From Mesorhizobium australicum (lineage in GTDB: Bacteria; Pseudomonadota; Alphaproteobacteria; Rhizobiales; Rhizobiaceae): a stretch of 64,000 bases of DNA. The position numbers were made by a program, and so were the translations under genes. The stretch is taken from contig NZ_FXBL01000004.1 in the NCBI RefSeq assembly GCF_900177325.1, forward strand, positions 3,906,001-3,970,000. The letters run 5' to 3'. Below the pieces are notes generated by a model. That model was not told the DNA's origin and searched no databases. It worked only from the letters and a program-made list of their open reading frames with translations. Within the stretch, counting starts at the first letter, position 1, and every line of letters begins with the position of its first letter. This document shows, in pieces, positions 24,658 to 33,727 of the stretch.

Positions 24658-26847
24658 ATGACCAAGGTAGCGCTCGACATCACGGGCATGACCTGCGCCG
24701 CTTGCGCGGCCCGGGTCGAGAAGGTGCTTTCGCGCGTCGACGGCGTCAGCCGCGCCGACGTCAACCTGCCGCTCGAACGCGCCAGCCTCGAGATCGACGG
24801 CGAGATCGACGCGGCGAAGCTGATCGCGGCGGTCGAGCGCGCCGGCTACGGCGCGACGCTGCGCCCGGACGACCGGGCCGCGCAGCGCAAGGCCGACGAG
24901 GCGCGCGAGGCGGCGCACCGGGCGGACGAGCGACTGACGCTGATCCGCTTCGCGGTCTCCGCCCTGCTCTCCATCCCGCTCGTGATCGGCATGCTGCCGA
25001 TGATGCTGGGAACCGGCCATGCCTGGCTCGGCCCGTGGACGCAGGCGGCCCTCGCCACCGGCGTGATGCTGATCTCGGGCACCCGGTTTTATCGCGAGGC
25101 CTGGTCGGCGCTGCGCGGCGGCGGCGCGAACATGGCGGTGCTCGTCTCGCTCGGCACTTCGGCCGCCTATTTCTATTCGCTCTGGATGGTCTGGTCCGGC
25201 AACGCCCACGGCCACCTCTACTTCGAGGCGGCGGCGGTGGTGCTGACGCTGATCATGCTCGGCAAATATCTGGAAGCCCGCGCCAAGCAGGGCGCGTCGG
25301 CCGCCCTTGCCGCCTTGGGCAAGCTGCAGCCGCAGCAGGCGGAGCGCAAGACCGCCTCGGGGACGGAGATCGTCGCAACGGCGAGCCTGTCCCCCGGCGA
25401 CGTGGTGATCGTGCGGCCGGGCACCCGCGTGCCGGCCGACGGGCTGATCGTGGCCGGCGCCTCCAGCCTCGACGAGTCGCTGGTCACCGGGGAGAGCCTT
25501 CCGGTCGAGAAGAGCGAGGGCGCCGCCGTCGTCACCGGCACCGTCAATGGCGACGGCGTGCTGGAAGTTCGTGTCTCGGCGGTCGGCGCCGACACGCGGC
25601 TGGCGCGCATGGCACAGCTGGTCGAGGACGCGCAGCTCTCTGAAGCGCCCGTGCAGCGTCTGGTCGACCGCATCTCGGCGGTGTTTGTTCCCGTCATCAT
25701 CGCGGTCGCCATATTGACCTTCCTCGGCTGGTGGATCGCCGGCGACATGGCCGCCGGCTTCGACGCGGCGATCGCCGTGCTCGTCATCGCCTGCCCCTGC
25801 GCGCTTGGCCTCGCCACGCCGACGGCGCTCGTCGCCGGAACGGGTGCGGCGGCAAAGGCCGGCATCCTGATCCGCGACATCGGCACGCTGGAGAAGGCCG
25901 AGTCGATTAAAGTCGTCGCCTTCGACAAGACCGGCACGCTGACGCTCGGCCACCCCGAAGTGGTCGAGGTAATCGCCACCGACGACGACACCGCCAACCT
26001 GCTGCGCAAGGCGGCGGCCATCGAGACCCGCAGCGAGCACCCCCTCGCCCGCGCACTCATGACGCGGGCGGCGTCGGAAGCCGGTGAACCGCTCACCGCC
26101 ACCGGGGTATCCGCCACGCGCGGCAAGGGCATGAGCGGCACGGTTGCCGGCGCGTCGATCGCCGTCGGCAATGCAAGGATGATGACCGAGCTCGGCATCG
26201 CGCAGGATCGAATCGATGCGCTCAAGGCGCGGTTCGCGAAGACGGGTACGCTGTCCTTCGTTGCGGTGGACGGCGAACTCACGGGCGGCGTCCTGTTCGC
26301 GGACCGGCCGCGCCCGGAGGCAGCGATAGCGCTGCGCGCGCTGGCCGAGGAGGATGTCCGCACCGTGATGCTCACCGGCGACAACGAGGAGGCCGCGCGC
26401 GCCATCGCCGCCGACATAGGGCTCACCGATTTCCGCGCCTCGCTGCTGCCGGAGGACAAGACCGAGGCGCTGCGCGGCCTGACCGAGGACCCAAAGTCGA
26501 TCGCCTTCGTCGGCGACGGCCTGAATGACGCGCCAGCCTTGGCGGCCGCCGGGCTCGGCATCGCGATGTCATCCGGCACCGACGTCGCGCGCGAGGCGGC
26601 CGCCATCACGTTGATGCGGCCCGACCTCAGGCTGGTGCCGGCCTCGCTCGACATCGCGCGGCGCACGCGCCGCACGATCATGCACAACCTCGCCTGGGCC
26701 TTCCTCTATAACGTGATCGGCATACCTCTGGCGGCGCTCGGCATGCTGTCGCCGATCCTCGCGGGCGCGGCGATGGCGTTCTCCTCGGTCTCCGTGGTAA
26801 CGAACTCCGCGCTCCTCGCGCGCTGGAAGCCTCGCCACCTCGACTGA
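24658..26847 (+). CDS. copA: Copper-exporting P1B-type ATPase
   Basis: This 729-residue enzyme has one N-terminal HMA domain (GMTCAAC, residues about 10-16). Membrane helices, the actuator TGES, the CPC membrane copper site in ACPCALGLATPTA (about 379-381), the phosphorylated Asp423 of DKTGT, the HP motif region SEHPLARA, and the hinge GDGLNDAPAL (about 619) follow. It pumps Cu(I) from cytoplasm to periplasm. All signature residues are present, so it should be functional. It is co-transcribed with copZ. Confidence 0.97.
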   Translation: MTKVALDITGMTCAACAARVEKVLSRVDGVSRADVNLPLERASLEIDGEIDAAKLIAAVERAGYGATLRPDDRAAQRKADEAREAAHRADERLTLIRFAVSALLSIPLVIGMLPMMLGTGHAWLGPWTQAALATGVMLISGTRFYREAWSALRGGGANMAVLVSLGTSAAYFYSLWMVWSGNAHGHLYFEAAAVVLTLIMLGKYLEARAKQGASAALAALGKLQPQQAERKTASGTEIVATASLSPGDVVIVRPGTRVPADGLIVAGASSLDESLVTGESLPVEKSEGAAVVTGTVNGDGVLEVRVSAVGADTRLARMAQLVEDAQLSEAPVQRLVDRISAVFVPVIIAVAILTFLGWWIAGDMAAGFDAAIAVLVIACPCALGLATPTALVAGTGAAAKAGILIRDIGTLEKAESIKVVAFDKTGTLTLGHPEVVEVIATDDDTANLLRKAAAIETRSEHPLARALMTRAASEAGEPLTATGVSATRGKGMSGTVAGASIAVGNARMMTELGIAQDRIDALKARFAKTGTLSFVAVDGELTGGVLFADRPRPEAAIALRALAEEDVRTVMLTGDNEEAARAIAADIGLTDFRASLLPEDKTEALRGLTEDPKSIAFVGDGLNDAPALAAAGLGIAMSSGTDVAREAAAITLMRPDLRLVPASLDIARRTRRTIMHNLAWAFLYNVIGIPLAALGMLSPILAGAAMAFSSVSVVTNSALLARWKPRHLD

Positions 26848-26853
26848 ACCGCA

Positions 26854-27654
26854 GTGCAACGCCTGATCCGCATTTCCGACCCGGACGACCCGCGCATCGC
26901 TGCCTTCCGCGACATCCGCGAGCGCGACCTCGTCGGCCGCGAGGGCCGCTTCGTGGCGGAAGGGCGCGTCGTGCTGAACGTGCTGCTCTCGGCCGCACGC
27001 TACGAAACGGAAGCGGTTCTCCTGCTGGAGAACAGGGTGGGCGGGCTGGACGAATTGCTGCCGATGATCCCGGATCATGTTCCGGTCTACGTCGCCGACG
27101 CAGCGACTATGGACGGCATCGCCGGTTTCCACATCCATCGCGGCATCCTGGCAATCGGCCGGCGTCCGGCACAGCAGCCGGTTGCCGACCTCCTGTCGAG
27201 CCTACCGGAAAATGCGCTGGTGGTGGCGCTCGCCGGCATCTCGAACCACGACAATATGGGGGCGATCTTCCGCAACGCCGCAGCCTTCGGCGCGGATGCG
27301 GTGGTGCTGGACCCGACCTCGTGCGATCCGTTCTATCGCAAGGCGATCCGCGTCTCGGTGGGCGCGATCCTCAAGACGCCGTTCGCGACGGCCACGAGCC
27401 TGGACGACATGATCGGCGGGTTGAGCGCGGCGGGCTTCCAGATCCTGGCGCTGTCGCCGCGCGGTGAGATGGAGATCGGCGAGGCGCCCGCGTCGGCACG
27501 CACGGCGCTGCTGCTCGGCAGCGAGGGCCACGGCCTGCCCGCCGACCTGATGTCGCGCCTGACAACGGTGCGCATCCCGATTGCGGAAGACTTCGACAGC
27601 CTGAACGTGGCCGCCGCGTCAGCGGTTGCCCTGCACCGTCTCTGGCGCGGCTGA
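26854..27654 (+). CDS. SpoU/TrmH-family RNA 2'-O-methyltransferase
   Basis: This 266-residue SPOUT enzyme starts at GTG, 6 nt after copA. The N-terminal substrate-binding part has VGREGRFVAEGRVVLNVLL. The trefoil-knot catalytic part has ALAGISNHDNMGAIFRNAAA (motif 1, with N-x-x-N-x-G-x-x-x-R), ALLLGSEGHGLP (motif 2) and IPIAEDFDSLNVAAASAVAL (motif 3). It methylates ribose in tRNA or rRNA using SAM. Which nucleotide is modified is not predictable here. Its end overlaps the convergent coiled-coil gene by 36 nt. Confidence 0.93.
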   Translation: MQRLIRISDPDDPRIAAFRDIRERDLVGREGRFVAEGRVVLNVLLSAARYETEAVLLLENRVGGLDELLPMIPDHVPVYVADAATMDGIAGFHIHRGILAIGRRPAQQPVADLLSSLPENALVVALAGISNHDNMGAIFRNAAAFGADAVVLDPTSCDPFYRKAIRVSVGAILKTPFATATSLDDMIGGLSAAGFQILALSPRGEMEIGEAPASARTALLLGSEGHGLPADLMSRLTTVRIPIAEDFDSLNVAAASAVALHRLWRG

Positions 27655-28896
27655 ACCGGCGGCGGAAGCCGCCTTCTGCAATGCCTTGACGCGATCCGCC
27701 AGGCTGACGATCCGCGATGCGCCGCCATCCTGTCCCGCGTCGGCCGTGTCGAGAATCCGTGCGATCGGGGAGCCGGGGCCGTCGAGCATCGCGGTCAGGT
27801 GCACCACCTCGGCCGCGAGGTCGTTGATCTGCTCGCGCAGCAGCGCACTGTCGCGCTTTTCGTCGTCCCAGTCCTGCACCTTCGACCGTTCGAACGCCTC
27901 GACTTCGGAGCGCAGCCTCTTGTTCTCGCGCGTCAGCACGCCAAGCCTGTCGGCCTGGCGGTCGCGCTCCCGCTGCAGGCTACCGATCGCCTTGTCGATG
28001 TCGCTGCCCGTGGCACCGGACAGGAGCGTCGAGAGCTGGAGTTGCAGTTCGGCGACTTCCGCCTCCAGCTTCACGCGGTCGGCCTGCGCCTGGGTCAGCT
28101 TCGAATCCAGGTCGCTGCCCCCCTGCGAGGCGGTCTTGATCTCGTCGCGCAGGCGCGCCAGCTCCTTCTCGCGGCGGGCGAGCTTCTCCTCGCGGTCGGA
28201 CACGGTGGACATCAGCCGCTCCAGCTTGCGGTCGAGCTCGGCCGAGCGCTTGCGCTCGTCCTTCAAGGCTTCCTGCGCCGCCTTGCTCTCGGCGGCGATC
28301 TCGCGCAGCCGCTTCTCGGCATCCTTGCGCTCGCTCTGCAGCAGGCCGACATTGCCGGCCAGCCGGTCGAATTCGGTCTCTCGGGCGACCAGTTCGACCT
28401 GGCGGTTGCTGGCCGTCAGCGTCGCCTCGTCATAGAGCTGCCCGAGCCTGTCGATCTCTCGCGCCCGGTCCTCCAGCATATCCTCGGCCTCTGCAAGCCG
28501 TGCAGTCAGGCGTTGGAGCTGTTCCTCGCGGTTGCGCAGTTCCGCGCGAAGTTCCCCTGCCCGCGCATCGAGCTCGGTGATCGTCCGGTCGCGATCCGTG
28601 CGCTCCTCGGCGAGCCGCCTCAGCTCGTCGCGGTTGCGGTTGATCTCGATGATCTGCGCCGAAGCCTTGTCGCGGAAGTTCTTGATGCTCATCTCGAGCC
28701 GGCGCGTCGACATCGCAAACTCCGCGCGCATGCGGTCCTTGTCGGCCTGGATCTCGTTGACGGTCAGCGGCAGCGATGCCTCGAGCCGCCTGCGGGTGAG
28801 GCTGACGGCCCGCCGCCAGATCGCCGGCGCGACCATCAGGGCGAGAAATCCCGCCGTCAGAAAGCCCAGCGAAAAGAACAGGATGGACTGGATCAA
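27619..28896 (-). CDS. Membrane-anchored long coiled-coil protein
   Basis: This protein of about 425 residues has a single N-terminal transmembrane helix (IQSILFFSLGFLTAGFLALMVAPAIW) followed by RRAVSLTRRRLEASLPLTVNEIQADKDR-type sequence. About 300 residues of heptad-rich coiled coil are next, then an acidic tail. Related proteins are widespread and uncharacterised in Rhizobiales. The start is probably TTG at 28896, immediately before the hydrophobic helix; the in-frame ATG at 28995 adds 33 residues of basic, non-conserved-looking sequence. It could organise the envelope or division machinery, but that is inference. Confidence 0.8.
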   Translation of the reverse strand: MIQSILFFSLGFLTAGFLALMVAPAIWRRAVSLTRRRLEASLPLTVNEIQADKDRMRAEFAMSTRRLEMSIKNFRDKASAQIIEINRNRDELRRLAEERTDRDRTITELDARAGELRAELRNREEQLQRLTARLAEAEDMLEDRAREIDRLGQLYDEATLTASNRQVELVARETEFDRLAGNVGLLQSERKDAEKRLREIAAESKAAQEALKDERKRSAELDRKLERLMSTVSDREEKLARREKELARLRDEIKTASQGGSDLDSKLTQAQADRVKLEAEVAELQLQLSTLLSGATGSDIDKAIGSLQRERDRQADRLGVLTRENKRLRSEVEAFERSKVQDWDDEKRDSALLREQINDLAAEVVHLTAMLDGPGSPIARILDTADAGQDGGASRIVSLADRVKALQKAASAAGSAAPETVQGNR

Positions 28897-29057
28897 AAGG
28901 TTCGTTCCGGGCGGTTCGGCCGTGTCCCCAGGCGCCCGACCTTCAGGACGACGCGCCTCTCCGCTCCCTTCGGACCGGCAGCGTAGATGTGCCACATCGG
29001 GACCGGACGAATCCAGCCCCGATGAGATTTACTTTCGCTTAACCCTAATGCGGCGGA

Positions 29058-29636
29058 TCAGAAGGGATTCCAGGTCGGCCGATCGGTGACCTTGAGATAG
29101 CCGACATTGACGCCGAGCCGGGCGCCGACGCCAGTGCGCACAGGCACGAGCAGCACGCGGCCGTTTTTCATCACGTTGAAGCCGAGGCCGGCGACCATGT
29201 AGGCCGAACCCGCCACGCCGCCGAAGCGGCCGTAGACCGCATCGATCGAGTCGAGATTGTAGACGAGGATCATCGTGCGCGAGCCCTGCCCGCCGAAGTC
29301 CCAGCCCACCGACGGCCCCTGCCAGAATACGCGGTGGTCGCCAGCGTTTTTTGTATAGAGCGTGCCTTCACCATAGGTCAGGCCGCCGACCAGTGCGCCA
29401 GACCCTTCCTCGCCGAGCACATAGCCGTTCGGCAGCCCGTAGGAGGCGAAGATCTTTTCGACGACGGTGGCGAGGCCGCCCGACGTCGCGCCGAAGAACT
29501 TGTGTCCGGAATCGACGATCTCCTGGGCCGTGTATTCATTGGCGCGCGCACTCGCGGCAAAGGCCACGGCAAGCACCGCGAACGCAGCGACGATGGACAG
29601 GGCGCGCATGCCGCGCGCGAGGATCTTAACAAGCAT
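29058..29636 (-). CDS. DUF1134 (YSC84-like) exported protein
   Basis: This is about 192 residues with a cleavable signal peptide (MLVKILARGMRALS, hydrophobic core, ASARA). The mature part is the DUF1134 domain: IVDSGHKFFGATSGGLATVVE, GYVLGEEGSGALVGGLTYGEG, VFWQGPSVGWDFGGQGSRTM. It is probably a periplasmic lipid-binding-type protein by analogy with YSC84; its function is unknown. Starts at 29645 and 29636 are both possible; 29636 has the better ribosome spacing (GGGAG, 10 nt). It is divergent from chpT. Confidence 0.85.
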   Translation of the reverse strand: MLVKILARGMRALSIVAAFAVLAVAFAASARANEYTAQEIVDSGHKFFGATSGGLATVVEKIFASYGLPNGYVLGEEGSGALVGGLTYGEGTLYTKNAGDHRVFWQGPSVGWDFGGQGSRTMILVYNLDSIDAVYGRFGGVAGSAYMVAGLGFNVMKNGRVLLVPVRTGVGARLGVNVGYLKVTDRPTWNPF

Positions 29637-29929
29637 TACAACCATTCTCCCTTCCTGGGAGCACCCTGTTCCGACGCCTGGCCGCCGCGGCTCTTCCGGC
29701 CGCATGGCAACGATCCGGCAACCCTAGGCGCTAATTCTTTTTCAACCATTAATCCGTCAAATGATGATGTTTCTTTCATGACCTCGACGGCGGCGCACGC
29801 AGCCGTTTGTTGCCGAGTTTCGGGTCGCCGTATATCCGGAACATGCGGGTTTCATTGTTGATTCGCGGTCCGTGGCGGGCGTGGACACCGCTCGTTTCGC
29901 ACGTTGGCGCATCAGGGGATTTTTCGAGA

Positions 29930-30559
29930 ATGGCGGACCTTTTCACCCTTTCGGCTCCGGAACTCGCCGCACTTCTGTGCAGCCGGGTGTGCCACGACAT
30001 CATCTCGCCGGTCGGCGCGATCAACAACGGCCTTGAACTGCTGGACGAAGGGGGAGCGGACGAGGATGCGATGAGCCTCATCCGCACGAGCGCCCGCAAC
30101 GCCTCGGCGCGTCTGCAGTTCGCCCGCATCGCCTTCGGCGCCGCCGGTTCGGCCGGCATGCAGATCGACACCGGCGATGCTGAGGCTGTCGCCCTCGCCT
30201 ACGTCAAGAACGAGAAGCCCGATCTCGAATGGGTCGGCAAGCGGGCGCTGCTGCCGAAGAACAAGGTCAAGCTGATCCTCAACCTGATCCTGGTCTCGAT
30301 CGGTGCAATTCCGCGCGGCGGCAAGATCCGCGTCAACCTGGACGACCTCGACACCGCGCCCGTATTCACCATCACGGCGGCGGGGCCGATGGTGCGGGTG
30401 CCGCCGAAGTTTCTCGAACTGCATTCGGGCGCCAAGCCGTCCGAGCCGATCGACGCGCATTCGGTGCAGCCGTACTACACACTGCTGCTCGCCCGCGAGG
30501 CCGGAATGGAGATTTCGATCCGCGCCGGCGCAGAAGAAATCGTCTTCACCGCCCGCTGA
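29930..30559 (+). CDS. chpT: Histidine phosphotransferase of the CckA-CtrA phosphorelay
   Basis: This 209-residue protein relays phosphate from the hybrid kinase CckA to CtrA and CpdR. The N-terminal dimerisation helix holds the phospho-accepting His22 in SRVCHDIISPVGAINNGLELL. The C-terminal pseudo-ATPase domain (KNKVKLILNLILVSIGAIPRGG, MVRVPPKFLELHSG) lacks ATP-binding motifs, as expected for ChpT. The ATG at 29930 was chosen because MADLFTLSAPELAALLCSR is the family N terminus. It is linked to ctrA and a receiver protein. Confidence 0.92.
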   Translation: MADLFTLSAPELAALLCSRVCHDIISPVGAINNGLELLDEGGADEDAMSLIRTSARNASARLQFARIAFGAAGSAGMQIDTGDAEAVALAYVKNEKPDLEWVGKRALLPKNKVKLILNLILVSIGAIPRGGKIRVNLDDLDTAPVFTITAAGPMVRVPPKFLELHSGAKPSEPIDAHSVQPYYTLLLAREAGMEISIRAGAEEIVFTAR

Positions 30560-30704
30560 GGCCCGGCACGGAGAGTATTTCTTCGCCAGACGAGTATATT
30601 TTTAAGCATCGTATTTGACGGTTTTTTACCGTCGGTCGTCTAACATGCCTGTGGATCATCCCGGAACGGCGCCGTCCCGGGGACGCCAAGCCAAGGACAG
30701 ACCG

Positions 30705-31073
30705 ATGAAGCGCTGCATGATCGTCGACGACTCCAGTGTGATCCGCAAGGTCGCCAAGCGCATTCTGACGGGACCGGAAATGGTCGTCGTAGAGGCGGGC
30801 ACCGGCGCCCAGGGCCTCGACATGTGCGCGGCACAGATGCCCGACATCATCGTCGTCGACGGCGGCCTGCCGGACATGCCGACGGTGGAGTTCATCCGCT
30901 CGGCCATGGCGATCCCGTCGGCCGTGCGGCCGCGCATCATGATCTGCATCCCGCAGTTCGACCTCGGCGCGATCATGCGCGCAAAGAGGGCCGGAGCCGC
31001 CGGCTATCTGATGAAGCCGTTCAACCGCTCGCAGCTCCTCGAACGTTTCCGCCAGGTCCAGCAGGCGGCGTGA
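30705..31073 (+). CDS. Single-domain response regulator between chpT and ctrA
   Basis: This 122-residue stand-alone receiver has acidic residues in MIVDDSS, a phosphoacceptor Asp52 in IIVVDGGLPDM and Lys in GYLMKPF. The usual Ser/Thr after strand 4 appears to be Cys (RIMICIPQ), so phosphorylation-dependent switching may be unusual. A GACGGT-TTTTT-ACCGTC dyad lies at 30617-30633 and a weak TTGACG -35 at 30615. Placement between chpT and ctrA suggests a role in the same phosphorelay, similar to but distinct from CpdR. The start at 30705 is preferred to the upstream ATG at 30645. Confidence 0.8.
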   Translation: MKRCMIVDDSSVIRKVAKRILTGPEMVVVEAGTGAQGLDMCAAQMPDIIVVDGGLPDMPTVEFIRSAMAIPSAVRPRIMICIPQFDLGAIMRAKRAGAAGYLMKPFNRSQLLERFRQVQQAA

Positions 31074-31165
31074 GCGAATAAGCGAAAACAAGCGGCCGGC
31101 CGCGTCAACCGCAACCGGCACATGGGGAATTGTCTCCCCTATTCTCTTATTGGCTGTTCGCCGGT

Positions 31166-31861
31166 TTATGCGGTAGCGCGCAGTTCTTCAGGCTCGCGCA
31201 GAACATAGCCGCGGCCCCAGACAGTCTCGATGAAGTTCTGTCCGCCCGAAGCCGCGTCGAGCTTCTTGCGAAGCTTGCAGATGAACACGTCGATGATCTT
31301 GAGTTCGGGCTCATCCATCCCGCCATAGAGATGATTGAGGAACATTTCCTTGGTGAGCGTGGTGCCCTTGCGGAGCGAGAGAAGCTCCAGCATCTGGTAT
31401 TCCTTGCCCGTCAGGTGAACGCGCTGGCCACCCACTTCGACGGTCTTGGCGTCGAGATTGACGATCAGGTCGCCGGTGGCAATGACCGACTGTGCATGTC
31501 CCTTCGAGCGGCGGACGATGGCATGGATGCGCGCCACGAGCTCGTCCTTGTGGAAGGGTTTGGTCATGTAGTCGTCGGCGCCGAAGCCGAGCCCGCGCAC
31601 CTTGTCCTCGATGCCGGCCATGCCGGACAGGATCAGGATCGGGGTCTTCACCTTGGAGAGGCGCAGCGTCCGGAGCACCTCGTAGCCCGACATATCCGGG
31701 AGATTCAGGTCCAGGAGGATAATATCGTAGTCGTAGAGTTTGCCGAGATCGACGCCCTCTTCGCCAAGATCCGTCGTGTAGACATTGAAGCTCTCCGACT
31801 TGAGCATCAGCTCGATGCTCTGGGCCGTTGCACTGTCATCTTCAATCAGCAGGACGCGCAT
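31166..31861 (-). CDS. ctrA: Cell-cycle master response regulator CtrA
   Basis: This 231-residue OmpR-type regulator has a receiver domain with the acidic pair IEDDSA, phosphoacceptor Asp51 in [17 protein letters not shown], Thr/Ser in [10 protein letters not shown] and Lys in DDYMTKPF. The C-terminal winged helix contains [33 protein letters not shown] and [11 protein letters not shown]. It is near the family consensus throughout. It controls replication initiation, division and flagellar genes in alphaproteobacteria. The C terminus ends RATA, compatible with ClpXP-targeted Ala-Ala-like degradation tags. Upstream DNA is rich in GANTC. Confidence 0.98.
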   Translation of the reverse strand: MRVLLIEDDSATAQSIELMLKSESFNVYTTDLGEEGVDLGKLYDYDIILLDLNLPDMSGYEVLRTLRLSKVKTPILILSGMAGIEDKVRGLGFGADDYMTKPFHKDELVARIHAIVRRSKGHAQSVIATGDLIVNLDAKTVEVGGQRVHLTGKEYQMLELLSLRKGTTLTKEMFLNHLYGGMDEPELKIIDVFICKLRKKLDAASGGQNFIETVWGRGYVLREPEELRATA

Positions 31862-32308
31862 TTCATTCCCCTTCTCCGCCGCCGTGCCGGAGCACCAACC
31901 GGCCCAGGACAGTGATTGCCTGATTCAGAGGCTGCCATTGAATGGTTAACAAAATCTGATTCCATTATGCAAGTGCAATCAGGCTTTGGGAACTCTTCGC
32001 AGCACGCTTTTGAATCCAATCGTGAATCACCAACCGAACTTGTTAAACCGACACATTAGGAAATCGACCGAACCTGGTGTTTCGGATTCGCTGTTGCGAA
32101 TATCGGTCCCCACCGATCGATTTTTACCGGCCCTTAAGCCATGGACCGTATGATTAACAATGCGCGTAAACGAAAGGTTACCAGGATCGTCCTGCCTTAA
32201 GATTTTGTTTGGCACGATGGTTCAACCTGTCGGATGAAGCGCCCGGGGCGCCCGTCAGGGCGGTTTTGGGCAAGTGGTTGAGTTGAGTATGTGTTTCTGG
32301 AGTTCACC
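31862..32308. promoter_or_regulatory. ctrA upstream regulatory region with GANTC cluster
   Basis: This 447-bp AT-rich gap between ctrA and the divergent FliJ-like gene contains five GANTC (CcrM methylation) sites at 31922, 31958, 32012, 32024 and 32085, all within 168 bp. A CtrA-type half-box, TTAACCAT on the minus strand, is at 31949-31942. Other TTAA elements lie at 32135 and 32154. In related bacteria ctrA transcription depends on CcrM/GcrA and on CtrA feedback. No terminator or ORF was found here. Confidence 0.8.
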
Positions 32309-32686
32309 ATGATTAAGTCACGCGAGAATCTCGTCCGACTGAAGAAATTCCAGGCCAGCGAGAAACGCCGCCAGCTTCTTCAGATCGAGATGATGGTGGC
32401 CGACTTCGAGCGGATGGCAAACGAGCTCGAGGCACAAATCGCCTCCGAAGAGCGCAAGGCTGGCATCACCGACGTCAATCACTTCGCTTACCCCACCTTC
32501 GCGAAGGCGGCGCGCCTGCGCCGCGACAATCTCAAGACGTCGCAGCACGATCTCCTGCAGCAGAAGGCCGGTGCCGAAGCCGCCCTTGCCGAGGCCGAGG
32601 CCGAACTCGCCAAGGCCGAGATGCTGGAGAACCGCGATACGCGCCAGCGCGAACTCGAGGCCGATGCGCGCCGCGCCGTCGGCTGA
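32309..32686 (+). CDS. FliJ-like coiled-coil protein
   Basis: This 125-residue, almost entirely helical and charged protein (MIKSRENLVRLKKFQASEKR, FERMANELEAQIASEERK, then a long C-terminal coiled coil) resembles FliJ, a small chaperone of the flagellar export ATPase. The same kind of gene is commonly found next to ctrA in Rhizobiales. ATG at 32309 is preceded by GGAG with 6 nt spacing; an in-frame GTG at 32291 is less likely. No other flagellar gene is in the window, so the flagellar role is inference. Confidence 0.75.
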   Translation: MIKSRENLVRLKKFQASEKRRQLLQIEMMVADFERMANELEAQIASEERKAGITDVNHFAYPTFAKAARLRRDNLKTSQHDLLQQKAGAEAALAEAEAELAKAEMLENRDTRQRELEADARRAVG

Positions 32687-32765
32687 ATTGCCCTTGGGTT
32701 GATCTATCGCGCGAGCCGCTTGCGCGAACCTTACGCCCGGGGCTTCGTTCCGCTATAGGGACCGG

Positions 32766-33218
32766 ATGCGGTTCCTGCTCCCGGCCGTCCTGTGCGGCGC
32801 AACCTTTTCCTTCGCGCTGGGCATCACCCTGCCGCTGATCCGGGTCGACCGCTTCCTGATCCTCTCCGACGAACCGTCCCTCGTCGCCATGGTTGCGAGC
32901 CTCTGGAACGCGGGCGAATGGGCGATTGCCGGCCTGATCCTCGTCTTCTCGATCGTTTTCCCGGCTATGAAACTCTATCTGCTGCACACGGCAGCGTTCT
33001 CGGCGGCGGACGACGGTCATCGCCTGCCCGGATGGTTCCGCAGCCTGTCGAACTGGTCGATGCTGGATGTCGTGCTGGTGGCGCTGGTGATCTTCGCGGC
33101 AAAGACGAGCGGACTCGCGACCGCGATCACGCAGCCTGGCCTGTGGTTCTTCGCCGGATCAGTAGTGCTGACAGTCCTGGCCGCGGCGCTGGTGAAGTCC
33201 CGAGCCGCGGCGAAGTGA
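32766..33218 (+). CDS. Paraquat-inducible protein A (PqiA)-family membrane protein
   Basis: This 150-residue protein has four hydrophobic helices (about 4-24, 47-67, 96-113, 121-142) and the PqiA signature LPLIRVDRFLILSDEPSLV with VFPAMKLYLL. E. coli PqiA has two such modules of about 400 residues in total; here only one is present, a common short form in alphaproteobacteria. PqiA partners lipid-trafficking MCE proteins, but no MCE gene is nearby. It follows the FliJ-like gene on the same strand. Confidence 0.85.
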   Translation: MRFLLPAVLCGATFSFALGITLPLIRVDRFLILSDEPSLVAMVASLWNAGEWAIAGLILVFSIVFPAMKLYLLHTAAFSAADDGHRLPGWFRSLSNWSMLDVVLVALVIFAAKTSGLATAITQPGLWFFAGSVVLTVLAAALVKSRAAAK

Positions 33219-33227
33219 GCCTGAAGA

Positions 33228-33503
33228 TCAGTGCCTGTATTGCTGGATGCGGGTGGTGCGCAGCCCCGCGAGGCCGTATTCGTCGATCGAGGCCTGCCAG
33301 GACAGGAATTCCTCGGTGGTGAGTTTGTAACGCTGGCACGCCTCTTCGAGGCTGAGGAGACCGCCGCGAACGGCGGCCACGACTTCGGCCTTGCGGCGGA
33401 TGACCCAGCGACGCGTGTTCGACGGAGGCAGGTCGGCAATGGTGAGGGGACTGCCGTCCGGCCCGATGACATACTTGACGCGCGGTCTGATCAGATCGGT
33501 CAT
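33228..33503 (-). CDS. sciP: CtrA inhibitory protein SciP (DUF1153)
   Basis: This 91-residue helix-turn-helix protein (LPPSNTRRWVIRRKAEVVAAV, LSLEEACQRYKLTTEEFLSW) matches the length and core of SciP. SciP binds CtrA at target promoters and blocks transcription activation in G1. MTDLIRPRVKYVIGPDG is the family N terminus. Two consecutive ATG codons occur at 33506 and 33503; the second gives the canonical start. Its linkage with ctrA and chpT reinforces the call. Confidence 0.9.
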   Translation of the reverse strand: MTDLIRPRVKYVIGPDGSPLTIADLPPSNTRRWVIRRKAEVVAAVRGGLLSLEEACQRYKLTTEEFLSWQASIDEYGLAGLRTTRIQQYRH

Positions 33504-33727
33504 CATACTCTCTAAACAACGCACTTACACTCGATCCCGAACACAATACCGCCACAGGTTTAAAATTTGCCTAAGCGGAAAGATCGAATTCGATCGCTTC
33601 CAACATACTGTTTTTATTGAATTTTCGAATTTAGCGACGCCTTGGGGCGACAGTCGCGTGGCACATTGCGGGGGCTTGACCTATATTGTCGCGAGCGCCA
33701 AACCGGCGTCTCCATGGCCATGCAGCG

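Noticed and set aside
24433..26040. 535-codon minus-strand frame opposite copZ-copA
   Set aside because: It is a shadow of copA; composition is that of a reversed high-GC gene and no motif is present.
32091..32200. Full CtrA box (TTAA-N7-TTAA) upstream of ctrA or the FliJ-like gene
   Set aside because: Several TTAA elements occur, but none pair at the required 7-nt spacing; only a half-box at 31942-31949 was reported.
33660..33700. Consensus promoter before mnmA
   Set aside because: TTGACC and TATATT are adjacent rather than separated by about 17 nt, so they cannot serve as a -35/-10 pair together.
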